Shown one piece after another: positions 6,324 to 13,840 of a stretch of DNA of 13,873 nt. The stretch's first letter is position 1, and the number at the start of each line of letters is the position of its first letter. Under the pieces are notes generated by a model. It ran no database searches, was not told the origin of the DNA, and saw nothing but the letters and a program-made list of their open reading frames with translations. The translations under genes and the position numbers were made by a program. This DNA is from JBGTCY01 sp041748615 (GTDB lineage: Bacteria; Bacteroidota; Bacteroidia; Chitinophagales; CAIOSU01): positions 1 through 13,873 of the forward strand of contig JBGTCY010000039.1 of assembly GCA_041748615.1 (NCBI GenBank), written 5' to 3'.

Positions 6324-8104
6324 TATGCAGGTTGTTCGTGTCGCTGTTTTTCGTAGAGTTCGAAATAAACACCGCGTTTTGTGAGTAGCGTTTCGTGATT
6401 GCCTTCCTCCACAATTTCCCCGTTCTCAAGCACGATAATATTGTCAAAACTCAGCAGGGTGAAAATGCGGTGTGTGATGATGATGGCGGATTTGTCTTTC
6501 AGCATTTCATTGAGAGATTCGAGAATATTTTTTTCTGTGCCGGCATCAACCGCTGAGAGGCAATCATCCAAAATCATGATACGCGGATTTTTCATCATCG
6601 TGCGGGCGATGGCAATGCGTTGTTTTTGTCCACCCGACAGCGTGACACCTCTTTCGCCCACAATCGTGGCATACTGCTTCGGCAGTTCGCTGATTTCCCG
6701 GTGAATGGAAGCGTTTGTCGCGGCATGTTGTATCGCCTCCTCTGAAAAATCTTTCATCCCGAAAGCGATATTATTTTTCACGCTGTCGGAAAAAAGGAAA
6801 CTGTCCTGCGGCACATACCCGATTTCTTTTCTGACGGTGGACAGTTTGAGGTTTTGAATGGGAATGTTATCAAGCCTGATTTCTCCCGATGAAACATCAT
6901 ACATTCTCACAAGCAGGTCGGCAATCGTTGTTTTTCCGGAACCCGTTCTTCCGATGATTGCCAGCTTTTGTCCGGGTTGCACTTTGAAGGAAACATTGTG
7001 CAACGCCTCAACACCGGTATCCGGATAAGTGAAACTCACCTTCCTGAATTCAACGCCACCTTTCAATTCCACTCCGTTTTCATACCCTGAAATTATTTCC
7101 GGGGGGGTGTCTAAAAATTCGCTAATCCGTTTTTGTGACGCGGCAGCGCGCTGCATGATGGACGCCACCCAGCCGATGGAAGTGACGGGCCAAGTGAGCA
7201 TGTTCACATAAATCACGAATTCCGCGATGTTGCCGGGTGTGATTTGTCCGCGCATGACGCCAATGCCGCCTATCCAAATCGTGAGGATGGTACTCAATCC
7301 AATCAGCAACAACATGAGCGGAAAGAAAAACGCTTCCACCCTCGCGAGCTTTAATGCTTTTTCACGGTATGCTTCACTTTCACTTTCAAAAAAATTCAAA
7401 ATATGTTTTTCCTGGACATACGATTTAATGACTCTAATACCGGAATAAAATTCCTGTGCATGTGTGGTGAGCGCTGAAAGTTTTTTCTGAATCTGCTCGC
7501 TGCGCTGTTCAATCAGGTTGTTCACATAATAGATGGAAACAGCAAGCAGCGGCAATGGAATCAGGACATACAAAGTAAGTTCAAGGTTCACCGTGAGCAT
7601 CGCGGAAATCACCATCACCATCAGCACGATGAGGTTGATGCCATACATCACAGCCGGTCCGATATACATGCGAACTCTTGACACATCTTCGGAAATGCGC
7701 GACATCAGGTCGCCTGTGTTGTTTCTTTTATAAAATGCAAGACTCAAATCCTGGTAGTGCGTATAAATTTCATTTTTCATGTCATACTCAATCAGCCGCG
7801 ACATGACGATGATGGATTGGCGCATGAAAAACATAAAAACACCTTTGAGGATGGCAAGCAATAAAACCGTGATGCCGAAAAAAAATAATGCCGAGCTGAA
7901 CAAAGAATAAAAACTCTTTTGCAACGCAAACCCATCGAAAAGCCTGTAGAAAGAAAGATTATCCTTCACCAGATCAAAAGAATAGCGGATGATTTGCGGG
8001 GATAAAACACCAAAGTAATTGGATACCGACACGAAAATGATTCCCAGAATCATCCGGTAGCGATACTTGAAAAAATATTTATTGAGATACCTGAGGTGTT
8101 TCAT
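6323..8104 (-). CDS. ABC exporter half-transporter (MdlA/MsbA-type, fused membrane and ATPase domains)
   Basis: A 593-residue inner-membrane exporter subunit. The N-terminal membrane domain (about residues 1-325) has six likely transmembrane segments. The ATPase domain (about 350-590) has Walker A GRTGSGKT (385-392), Q-loop Gln433, signature LSGGQ (489-493), Walker B IMILDD (509-514), D-loop SAVD (517-520) and H-loop His545. The usual catalytic Glu after Walker B is Asp514 (DDCLSAVD), as in the MdlA-like partner of heterodimeric exporters. This suggests it works with a second half-transporter not present in this window. The substrate cannot be told: lipid, drug or peptide are all possible. 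The ATG at 8104 is followed directly by a hydrophobic, basic N-terminus. The gene is divergent from nusB and convergent with hsp20. Confidence 0.95.
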   Translation of the reverse strand: MKHLRYLNKYFFKYRYRMILGIIFVSVSNYFGVLSPQIIRYSFDLVKDNLSFYRLFDGFALQKSFYSLFSSALFFFGITVLLLAILKGVFMFFMRQSIIVMSRLIEYDMKNEIYTHYQDLSLAFYKRNNTGDLMSRISEDVSRVRMYIGPAVMYGINLIVLMVMVISAMLTVNLELTLYVLIPLPLLAVSIYYVNNLIEQRSEQIQKKLSALTTHAQEFYSGIRVIKSYVQEKHILNFFESESEAYREKALKLARVEAFFFPLMLLLIGLSTILTIWIGGIGVMRGQITPGNIAEFVIYVNMLTWPVTSIGWVASIMQRAAASQKRISEFLDTPPEIISGYENGVELKGGVEFRKVSFTYPDTGVEALHNVSFKVQPGQKLAIIGRTGSGKTTIADLLVRMYDVSSGEIRLDNIPIQNLKLSTVRKEIGYVPQDSFLFSDSVKNNIAFGMKDFSEEAIQHAATNASIHREISELPKQYATIVGERGVTLSGGQKQRIAIARTMMKNPRIMILDDCLSAVDAGTEKNILESLNEMLKDKSAIIITHRIFTLLSFDNIIVLENGEIVEEGNHETLLTKRGVYFELYEKQRHEQPA

Positions 8105-8226
8105 TTAAATGAAGCCGGAAAGAGCAAGTTGTCGCAGTTGCATTACCACATTGCAAGATTAACTAAAATACCCGCTTCCGGTTTTTCGCCATCAACGATT
8201 TTATTTTTTACTTTTTATCAAAACGA

Positions 8227-8258
8227 TTGTGATTGTTAGACCATTCGTTATAAATTTG
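8227..8258 (+). promoter_or_regulatory. Bacteroidota-type promoter for nusB
   Basis: A perfect -7 box TAAATTTG (8251-8258; consensus TAnnTTTG) follows a TTG (8227-8229) by 21 nt, compatible with the Bacteroidota -33/-7 arrangement. It lies about 65 nt before the nusB ATG, in the divergent gap with the ABC exporter gene. Confidence 0.65.
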
Positions 8259-8323
8259 CCAAACAAAAAAAATTCACTGATTCATTTTTTCTTTGCCAAG
8301 TTCTTTTGAAAAACACAACCAAC

Positions 8324-9256
8324 ATGCTCAGCAGGCGTAACCTCAGAGTGAAAGTGATGCAGACGCTTTATTCGATGGAGCATAACGCGCAGCAAAACCC
8401 CGCTGACGCGCAAAAAATTCTGAAAAAAAATATAGACAAAGCCTACCGCTTATTATTTTTCCTGCTCGCGCTCCCTGTCAGAATCTCCAATTTTATTAAA
8501 AAAGAACAGCACGTTAAAAGTTCTAAATTTTTACCCACAGAACAAGACCGTACTTTCAGCGCCAAATTTTGCGGTAATCCTTTCATCCAAATTCTGAGTG
8601 AAAATAAACAGCTTCAGGATTTGTTGAAATTGGAACAAAGTGAAGAAGAATCGGGAATGGTGAAATCATTGTTCAAAGATTTTTCGCTGAAAGAAGAATA
8701 CGTGAAGTATTGCACCCAAACTATCTCGGAAGAACAGGAAGAAAAAAAAATACTTTTGTTCCTGCTGTCAGAAGTGATTGAAAAAAGCGAAGACTTTCTT
8801 CAATATGTTGAGGATAATTTTCCGGAATGTGTGACGGAACTGAATCGCATTCTTATGGCGGCAAAAGAAATTGTCGAACAGCTTTCCAAAAACGGAACAG
8901 AAGACATCTTTCAATTCAACGATGCCAAAACAGAAGAAGACTTCGCGAAGGAATTACTGAAGAAAACGATAGAACATGAAGAGCGATTCACCGAATTGAT
9001 TGAACCAAAATTGAAAAACTGGGACATGGACCGTATCGCGCGGTTAGACATGGTGCTGATGAAAATGGCGCTGTGCGAACTCATTTATTTTGACCAGATT
9101 CCAGTGAAAGTGTCCATCAATGAATATATTGACATCTCGAAAATATACAGCACTCCGCGCAGCAAAGATTTCGTGAATGGTATTCTTGACAACATCATGC
9201 ACGAATTGCGGCAGGGCAATGCCATCCGTAAAACCGGAAGAGGACTGGTAGAGTGA
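8324..9256 (+). CDS. nusB: Transcription antitermination factor NusB (long Bacteroidota form)
   Basis: A 310-residue RNA-binding factor that, with NusE (ribosomal protein S10), promotes antitermination on rRNA operons. The NusB fold is recognisable at the N-terminus (RRNLRVKVMQTLYSMEH, residues 4-20) and in the C-terminal domain (about 205-295). The latter has RIARLDMVLMKMALCELI (238-255), the conserved IPVKVSINEYIDISK (259-273) and DFVNGILD (282-289). It is more than twice the length of E. coli NusB (139). A helical, charged insertion (about 25-200) is usual for Bacteroidota homologues. I chose the ATG at 8324 over the in-frame TTG at 8306, because the family begins with this M-L-x-R-R motif. 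It is first in a run of five genes; a separate -7 box at 9332 suggests the next gene also has its own promoter. Confidence 0.93.
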   Translation: MLSRRNLRVKVMQTLYSMEHNAQQNPADAQKILKKNIDKAYRLLFFLLALPVRISNFIKKEQHVKSSKFLPTEQDRTFSAKFCGNPFIQILSENKQLQDLLKLEQSEEESGMVKSLFKDFSLKEEYVKYCTQTISEEQEEKKILLFLLSEVIEKSEDFLQYVEDNFPECVTELNRILMAAKEIVEQLSKNGTEDIFQFNDAKTEEDFAKELLKKTIEHEERFTELIEPKLKNWDMDRIARLDMVLMKMALCELIYFDQIPVKVSINEYIDISKIYSTPRSKDFVNGILDNIMHELRQGNAIRKTGRGLVE

Positions 9257-9261
9257 TTTTC

Positions 9262-9280
9262 TTCTGTTAAATTCTGTTAA
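9262..9280. repeat. Short direct repeat after nusB
   Basis: TTCTGTTAA occurs at 9262-9270 and 9272-9280, a 10-bp period, just after the nusB stop. Its function is unknown. It does not form a terminator hairpin. Confidence 0.6.
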
Positions 9281-9331
9281 TCATTCAACGCTTCACCGCT
9301 TTCTGCCGTTTAATGTTCTGTGAATATTGCT

Positions 9332-9339
9332 TAGTTTTG
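9332..9339 (+). promoter_or_regulatory. Candidate -7 box for the DUF1573 gene and downstream run
   Basis: TAGTTTTG (9332-9339) matches TAnnTTTG and lies 43 nt before the ATG at 9383, a reasonable leader. No clear -33 TTG is seen 19-21 nt upstream, so the call is moderate. Confidence 0.5.
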
Positions 9340-9382
9340 TCCACGTTCAAAAAATTAAAATAACATTTAAAAATAATTTGCT

Positions 9383-9892
9383 ATGAAAAACCTGATGTAT
9401 TTGTTTTTTGCAGTTTTCCTGTTTTATGCCTGCAATGAGGGCGCATCCGAACAAACAACCACTGACAACACCGCGACTACCGAACAGACGCAGGACCAGA
9501 TTCCTTCTGATGTCATTTCCAATCCCAACACGGGTGACGAAAACGCTGAACCAGCTCCCGGTAACGCAAAAATGGAATTTGAAAAAAATGAACATGACTT
9601 CGGAATAATTTCCCAGGAAAAAAATGTTGAATATACTTTTAAATTCAAAAACACCGGTTCAGAGCCGTTGATTATTTCCGAAGCAAAAGGTTCCTGCGGA
9701 TGCACGGTTCCCAGCTATCCGAAAGAACCTGTTCCGGTTGGCGGCATGGGTGAAATCACAGTTTCATTTGACCCGAAAGGAAAAAAAGGTGTACAGCGTA
9801 AAACCGTTACGATTACCGCGAACACCACACCCAACCGCACTACGCTGAATGTTGTGAGCGATATTCTTGCACCGGACGACCAGCCTAACTAA
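9383..9892 (+). CDS. DUF1573 domain lipoprotein
   Basis: A 169-residue predicted lipoprotein. The hydrophobic leader (residues 1-16) ends in FYAC, so Cys17 is the likely lipidated residue, although the lipobox is atypical. A Thr/Gln/Asp-rich linker (about 20-60) follows. The DUF1573 domain, an Ig-like fold, occupies about 64-160. Its hallmark is GSCGCTVPSYPKEPV (103-117), followed by the GGMGEITVSFDP strand (120-131). The family is widespread in Bacteroidota and its biochemical role is not established to my knowledge. It sits between nusB and yajC, an arrangement I recognise from this phylum, and its stop is 9 nt before yajC, indicating co-transcription. The domain call is confident; the function is unknown. 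Confidence 0.93.
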   Translation: MKNLMYLFFAVFLFYACNEGASEQTTTDNTATTEQTQDQIPSDVISNPNTGDENAEPAPGNAKMEFEKNEHDFGIISQEKNVEYTFKFKNTGSEPLIISEAKGSCGCTVPSYPKEPVPVGGMGEITVSFDPKGKKGVQRKTVTITANTTPNRTTLNVVSDILAPDDQPN

Positions 9893-9901
9893 ATCTAACT
9901 G

Positions 9902-10249
9902 ATGCTACAACTTATTTTGTTACAAGCCGGTGGGCAGGGCGGAAGTCCCGTGCCCACCTTGCTTTTTATGGTGGCAATCTTCGCTGTGATGTATTTTTTC
10001 ATGATTCGCCCGCAATCCAAAAAAGCGAAAGACCAGAAAACTTTTATTCAGGAAATAAAAAAAGGCGATAAGGTAGTCACTATCGGTGGCATCCACGGGA
10101 AAGTGTTGCGCGTAGATGATTCAACCTTTCTCGTTGAGGTGGACAGCAACACCAAATTACGGATTGAAAAATCTGTGATTTCCATGGATTTTACGAAAGC
10201 TGCTGCAACTGCTCCTGCAACCCCTGAAAAAGAAAACGGCAAGAGTTAA
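9902..10249 (+). CDS. yajC: Preprotein translocase accessory subunit YajC
   Basis: A 115-residue single-span inner-membrane protein that associates with SecDF and the Sec translocon. After a short N-terminal segment there is one transmembrane helix (about residues 18-36), ending in the family signature MIRPQSKKAKDQ (34-45). A small cytoplasmic domain follows, with GDKVVTIGGIHGKV (55-68), and then a low-complexity Ala/Thr tail. The length is typical. It starts 9 nt after the DUF1573 stop and ends 12 nt before the YbbR-like gene, so the three are probably co-transcribed. secDF is not in the window. Confidence 0.97.
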   Translation: MLQLILLQAGGQGGSPVPTLLFMVAIFAVMYFFMIRPQSKKAKDQKTFIQEIKKGDKVVTIGGIHGKVLRVDDSTFLVEVDSNTKLRIEKSVISMDFTKAAATAPATPEKENGKS

Positions 10250-10261
10250 TATTGTTTTTAC

Positions 10262-11221
10262 TTGATTCTCTCTCTTACAGGCGCCAATTATCCCGGTAAG
10301 GGATTCACCCGTAATACGGTCGTGTTCGGGTTATGCTTTTTGCTTGCGGTCATTCTGCTGCTGCTCAATAAACTTTCAAAAAATTACGAAAGTCAGTTAG
10401 AAGCGAATATCAATTATGTGAATTATCCTGCGCACAAGGTTCCGGTAAAACCGCTCCCGGCTGCTTTAAAACTGAATGTTGAAACAACAGGTTTCAAATT
10501 AGTTTGGGCTAAAATCGGGAAGCCGATTGAAGTGAAAATGGACTTATCCAAAATCCCGTTTGCGCATTACGCCCTTACTAATGACATGAAGATTTCCATC
10601 GCCTCGCAACTTTCGAACGGCTTCAAGTTGAATGAAATTTATCCGGACACCCTGTATTTTGATTTTGACAACAGCAGGAGTAAAAAAGTGCCGGTTGTGC
10701 CGGACATCCTGATTTCCTTCAAAAAACAATTTGACTTCACGGAGCAAATGGTGATAAAGCCGGACAGCGTCCTGATTACCGGTCCGGAAAATGTGGTTGA
10801 CAACATCGAAAGCTGGAAAACAGCATTTATTGAATTCAGTGAATTGGATAAATCCGAGGAGGGTGAGGTTGCTTTAATGTCGGCTGAAATTCCATCATTA
10901 AAACTCCAACCGGAAAAAATCCGCTACACGATTGCTGTGGAAGAATACACGGAAAAAGCATTTGACCTGGATGTTGAAATTGTCAATGTACCCGGAAAAA
11001 AAAGTGTCACGGTTTATCCCAAAAAAATCAGGGTGGTTTTCAGAGTCGGATTGAGTAATTATGAAATGGTTGATGAAACCTCATTTCGCGCGGTGGCGGA
11101 TTTTACGGGAATGGACTTTGGAAAAAGTAAATACGTGTTAGTGAAAATCGAGGAGTTTCCGCCATACATTAAAAACATGGATTATTCTCCGAAATCATTG
11201 GAATATATTATTTATAACTAA
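10262..11221 (+). CDS. YbbR/CdaR-like membrane-anchored protein
   Basis: A protein of about 319 residues with one N-terminal transmembrane helix (about 20-38, VVFGLCFLLAVILLLLNKL) and an extracytoplasmic part of YbbR-like beta repeats (roughly 45-140, 142-225 and 231-319). The best motif is VPVVPDILISFKKQFDFT (143-160), followed by KPDSVLITGPENVV (166-179). In Firmicutes the homologue CdaR regulates the diadenylate cyclase CdaA; whether that applies here is inference, since no cdaA lies in the window. The start is uncertain. The frame has no ATG or GTG before the membrane helix, only TTG at 10262 (stop at 10247 upstream), so TTG is the best call, 12 nt after the yajC stop. The gene is co-transcribed with yajC. 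Confidence 0.85.
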   Translation: MILSLTGANYPGKGFTRNTVVFGLCFLLAVILLLLNKLSKNYESQLEANINYVNYPAHKVPVKPLPAALKLNVETTGFKLVWAKIGKPIEVKMDLSKIPFAHYALTNDMKISIASQLSNGFKLNEIYPDTLYFDFDNSRSKKVPVVPDILISFKKQFDFTEQMVIKPDSVLITGPENVVDNIESWKTAFIEFSELDKSEEGEVALMSAEIPSLKLQPEKIRYTIAVEEYTEKAFDLDVEIVNVPGKKSVTVYPKKIRVVFRVGLSNYEMVDETSFRAVADFTGMDFGKSKYVLVKIEEFPPYIKNMDYSPKSLEYIIYN

Positions 11222-11230
11222 AGGAATATC

Positions 11231-11276
11231 GCCACAGATTCACAGATTGTTAAAAAATAATCTGTGAATCTGTGGC
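11231..11276. repeat. 18-bp perfect inverted repeat built from CACAGATT units
   Basis: gccacagattcacagatt (11231-11248) and its exact complement (11259-11276) flank a 10-nt A/T spacer. Each arm holds two tandem CACAGATT copies. It fills most of the 82-nt gap between the YbbR-like gene and coaE. No T-run follows on either strand, so it is not a standard terminator. It resembles dispersed intergenic palindromes of the REP type, or a protein binding site. Confidence 0.8.
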
Positions 11277-11303
11277 ATAATTTAAATCATCTGAAGTTTG
11301 TTT

Positions 11304-11909
11304 ATGCTCAAAGTCGGTATCACCGGGGGAATCGGAAGCGGCAAAACCACTGTTTGTAAAATATTCGAAACACTGGGAGTGCCGGTTTACTCTGCGGATG
11401 ACCGTGCGAAAGAGCTGATGCAAACAAATCCTGAACTAATCGCTGACGTGATTTCAATTTTCGGAAAGGAAGCATACATTGACGGGCAACTCAATCGCTC
11501 ATTGATTTCTTCTAAAGTTTTTAACAACAAACCTTTATTGGCGAAACTCAACGCTGTTGTGCATCCCGCTGTCGGAAAAGATGCGGAAAACTGGATGGCT
11601 CAGCATTCCACTGAACCGTATATATTGAAAGAAGCGGCATTGTTGTTTGAAACAGGTTCTTACAAAAAATTAGATAAAGTGATAGTCGTGTTTGCTCCGG
11701 TAGATGAGCGCGTCAAAAGATTAAAAGCGCGGGACAGCGCCACGTATGAAGAAATTACCGCGCGGATGAAAAATCAACTCAGCGATGATGAAAAAATCAA
11801 ACTGGCTGATTTTATCATTTATAATGACGGAAGCAAACCATTGATTGAACAAGTGATGATGTTACACAAGGTGCTGATGGCATTAAGCGGAAAACGGGTA
11901 GTTGATTGA
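11304..11909 (+). CDS. coaE: Dephospho-CoA kinase
   Basis: A 201-residue cytoplasmic kinase for the last step of coenzyme A synthesis, ATP-dependent phosphorylation of the ribose 3'-OH of dephospho-CoA. It has the P-loop GGIGSGKT (residues 8-15), the SADDRAKEL segment (30-38) that corresponds to the substrate-binding DAD region, HP (87-88), LLFE (113-116) and the lid ARDSATYEEITARMKNQ (142-158). The length is typical. I chose the ATG at 11304, two codons after an in-frame TTG at 11298, because MLKVGITGG is the usual N-terminus. It ends 2 nt before the convergent phnW stop. It follows the YbbR-like gene after an 82-nt gap holding an 18-bp inverted repeat, so it may be partly uncoupled from the upstream genes. 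Confidence 0.97.
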   Translation: MLKVGITGGIGSGKTTVCKIFETLGVPVYSADDRAKELMQTNPELIADVISIFGKEAYIDGQLNRSLISSKVFNNKPLLAKLNAVVHPAVGKDAENWMAQHSTEPYILKEAALLFETGSYKKLDKVIVVFAPVDERVKRLKARDSATYEEITARMKNQLSDDEKIKLADFIIYNDGSKPLIEQVMMLHKVLMALSGKRVVD

Positions 11910-11911
11910 GC

Positions 11912-13015
11912 TTATAAGTTCACGCCCAGTGTATTCAGTGAATCCCTGATTGCTTTTACAAGTTTTTTTACATCCGTTTCATTGATTCTGCCGATGTTGC
12001 CAATCCGGAAACAATCCACGCTGCTGAGCTTTCCCGGATAAATCACAAATCCTTTTTCATTCAGCGATTCATAGAATTTTTCAAAAACGAAATTGGCATC
12101 CTGCGGATAATGAAAAGCGGTGATGATGTAACCTTGTTTTTCCGTTTCAAGATATTCCTTGAATCCAAGCTGTCTCATGCCGGTTAACAGTGTCAGATAA
12201 TTTTTTTGATATCGCTGCGCCCTGCCTTTCACACCTCCTTCATCTTCAAGTTCTTTGAGCGCTTGATGAAAAGCAGCGATGGTGTGAGTAGGTGGCGTGA
12301 AACGAAACTGACCGTTGTTTTCTAAACCCTGCCACTGCGCGTAGAGGTCAAGACTGAGTGAACGGGCATTTCCTTTTGATTCAGAAAGAACCTGGCGGTT
12401 AGCAATTGCAAAAGAAAATCCGGGCACGCCTTCAATACATTTATTGGATGAGGAAACTAGATAATCAATTCCGTATTCAGCAACCGGCACCGGAACCGCT
12501 CCAAAACTGCTCATGGCATCCACGATATAAATTTTCCCAAACTTCTTAACGACCTTCCCGATTTCTTTTATCGGATTAAAAATTCCTGTCGTTGTTTCGC
12601 AATGCACCACCGCAACATGCGTAATCGTTTTTTCATTTTTCAGTAATCCTTGAATATCATCGGTTTTCGGCAATGTGTTTTCAGGATATTTCAACATGGA
12701 AAAATGAATGCCCGCGGTTTCAGCAATCTTAATCATTCGCTCGCCATAAGCTCCGTTGGAAATCACCAACAAATGACCTTTAGTTGGCAATGCTGTCGTG
12801 ATGACTGATTCAACTCCGAATGTTCCGGAGCCTTGCATGAGCACCGATTCGTATCCTTTTTCTTTTGAAACTTCCGCGAGCGACAACAACCGGTTTCTGA
12901 TTTCTTTTACCAGCGCGATGAATTCAGCATCCCGTGAGCCGTAGTCCCTGAGCATCGCTTGCTTCACAGTGAGGCTGGTGGTCAGGGGACCGGGAGTAAA
13001 AAGTAGTTTATCCAT
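11912..13015 (-). CDS. phnW: 2-aminoethylphosphonate-pyruvate transaminase
   Basis: A 367-residue PLP-dependent class V aminotransferase. It converts 2-aminoethylphosphonate and pyruvate to phosphonoacetaldehyde and alanine. Features are the family N-terminus LLFTPGPLTTS (4-14), the QGSGTFGVES cofactor-phosphate loop (61-70), Asp166 in VDAMSS for the PLP ring nitrogen, the Schiff-base Lys192 in SSSNKCIEGVPGF (188-200), and a C-terminal Arg337 in FRIGNIG that fits the substrate-binding arginine of the family. The length matches known PhnW. It is the second gene of a minus-strand pair, starting 11 nt after the phnX stop. The phosphonatase neighbour supports a catabolic role over use in aminoethylphosphonate synthesis. 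Its stop is 2 nt from the stop of convergent coaE, with no terminator between them. Confidence 0.95.
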   Translation of the reverse strand: MDKLLFTPGPLTTSLTVKQAMLRDYGSRDAEFIALVKEIRNRLLSLAEVSKEKGYESVLMQGSGTFGVESVITTALPTKGHLLVISNGAYGERMIKIAETAGIHFSMLKYPENTLPKTDDIQGLLKNEKTITHVAVVHCETTTGIFNPIKEIGKVVKKFGKIYIVDAMSSFGAVPVPVAEYGIDYLVSSSNKCIEGVPGFSFAIANRQVLSESKGNARSLSLDLYAQWQGLENNGQFRFTPPTHTIAAFHQALKELEDEGGVKGRAQRYQKNYLTLLTGMRQLGFKEYLETEKQGYIITAFHYPQDANFVFEKFYESLNEKGFVIYPGKLSSVDCFRIGNIGRINETDVKKLVKAIRDSLNTLGVNL

Positions 13016-13026
13016 TCAGAAAAAAA

Positions 13027-13710
13027 TCAGTTTGACAATAATTGGGGCAATTCGTTGATGCTCGGAAGGATATGAGTATGTTCATGTTTTTCCAGTTCCT
13101 CAAAAGTGTATGCTCCACTTGTGACGGCAATATTATACAGGCATCCTGCCGCTTTTCCTTCACCCAGGTCGGAAGGGGTATCGCCTACTTTCACCACTTC
13201 TTTCGGGTCTTTCACTCCTGTCAGTTCCATCACTTTGAAAGCGAGGTCGGGAGCCGGCCTTCCATGAGCGACTTCATCGCTGGTGACGGAAGCGTCAATT
13301 AAACCTGCCTTTTCCCAGCCTAAACGGTCTAAAATTGTTTGCGCGATTTTTCTTGAAAAACCAGTGTCCAACCCGACTTTGATTCCCATGCCTCTCAGCT
13401 TTTTGAAAGTATCAGACGCTCCTTCAATTTCTTTAACGGAAGCATCGGTTTTGTAAAATGAAATCATTTTATTCAAAAAAGTATCATGGATTTCATGAAT
13501 GATTGTTTCAGTGATTTGTTCTTTCGCAACATAGCGTTCCATCAACAAACGGATGGCAAGCGGTTTCGCCATTCCCATCACGTCATTGACATCCTGCCGG
13601 GTCACTTCAATCCCTTTTTCCTGCAAGGCTTCGCGAAACGCCACATTCACATTGTCCTTATCATAAACAGTAGTACCTGCCATGTCGAAAATCACCAACT
13701 TAACTGCCAT
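13027..13710 (-). CDS. phnX: Phosphonoacetaldehyde hydrolase (phosphonatase-like HAD enzyme)
   Basis: A 227-residue HAD-superfamily enzyme, probably cleaving the C-P bond of phosphonoacetaldehyde to acetaldehyde and phosphate. Phosphonatase hallmarks are present. The first motif is DMAGTTV (nucleophile Asp9, Ala11 where ordinary HAD phosphatases have the second Asp). Lys49 in the cap motif MGMAK aligns with the Schiff-base lysine of characterised PhnX. Arg151 in GRPAPD takes the place of the usual HAD lysine. The last motif is GDTPSD (176-181). It is shorter than the classic PhnX (about 267 residues) and may belong to the 'phosphonatase-like hydrolase' branch. The neighbouring phnW, 11 nt downstream, makes the phosphonoacetaldehyde substrate likely. 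The ATG at 13710 directly precedes the HAD motif. A -7 box lies about 20 nt upstream. Confidence 0.85.
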   Translation of the reverse strand: MAVKLVIFDMAGTTVYDKDNVNVAFREALQEKGIEVTRQDVNDVMGMAKPLAIRLLMERYVAKEQITETIIHEIHDTFLNKMISFYKTDASVKEIEGASDTFKKLRGMGIKVGLDTGFSRKIAQTILDRLGWEKAGLIDASVTSDEVAHGRPAPDLAFKVMELTGVKDPKEVVKVGDTPSDLGEGKAAGCLYNIAVTSGAYTFEELEKHEHTHILPSINELPQLLSN

Positions 13711-13729
13711 AGATTATTTTTTTGAGTGG

Positions 13730-13737
13730 CAAAAGTA
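13730..13737 (-). promoter_or_regulatory. Candidate -7 box for the phnX-phnW operon
   Basis: On the minus strand TACTTTTG (13737 to 13730) matches TAnnTTTG, 19 nt before the phnX ATG, predicting a short leader. No clear -33 TTG is found at the expected distance, so the call rests on the -7 box and its position. Confidence 0.45.
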
Positions 13738-13840
13738 TGAAACTATACCATCAGTAAATAGGTTCTGCTGATTTTCTCACAAGATTCTAAAATTACACAT
13801 TGTTATTTTTTAGTTATCAAAAAGATTAACAGACCGCGAC

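Noticed and set aside
8306..8323. NusB start at TTG 8306
   Set aside because: The ATG at 8324 gives the usual family N-terminus (MLSRRN) and is a better start codon.
11231..11276. The CACAGATT inverted repeat as an intrinsic terminator
   Set aside because: There is no T-run after the stem on either strand and the stem is not GC-rich, so it is listed as a repeat instead.
11298..11303. CoaE start at TTG 11298
   Set aside because: The ATG two codons later gives the normal CoaE N-terminus directly before the P-loop strand.
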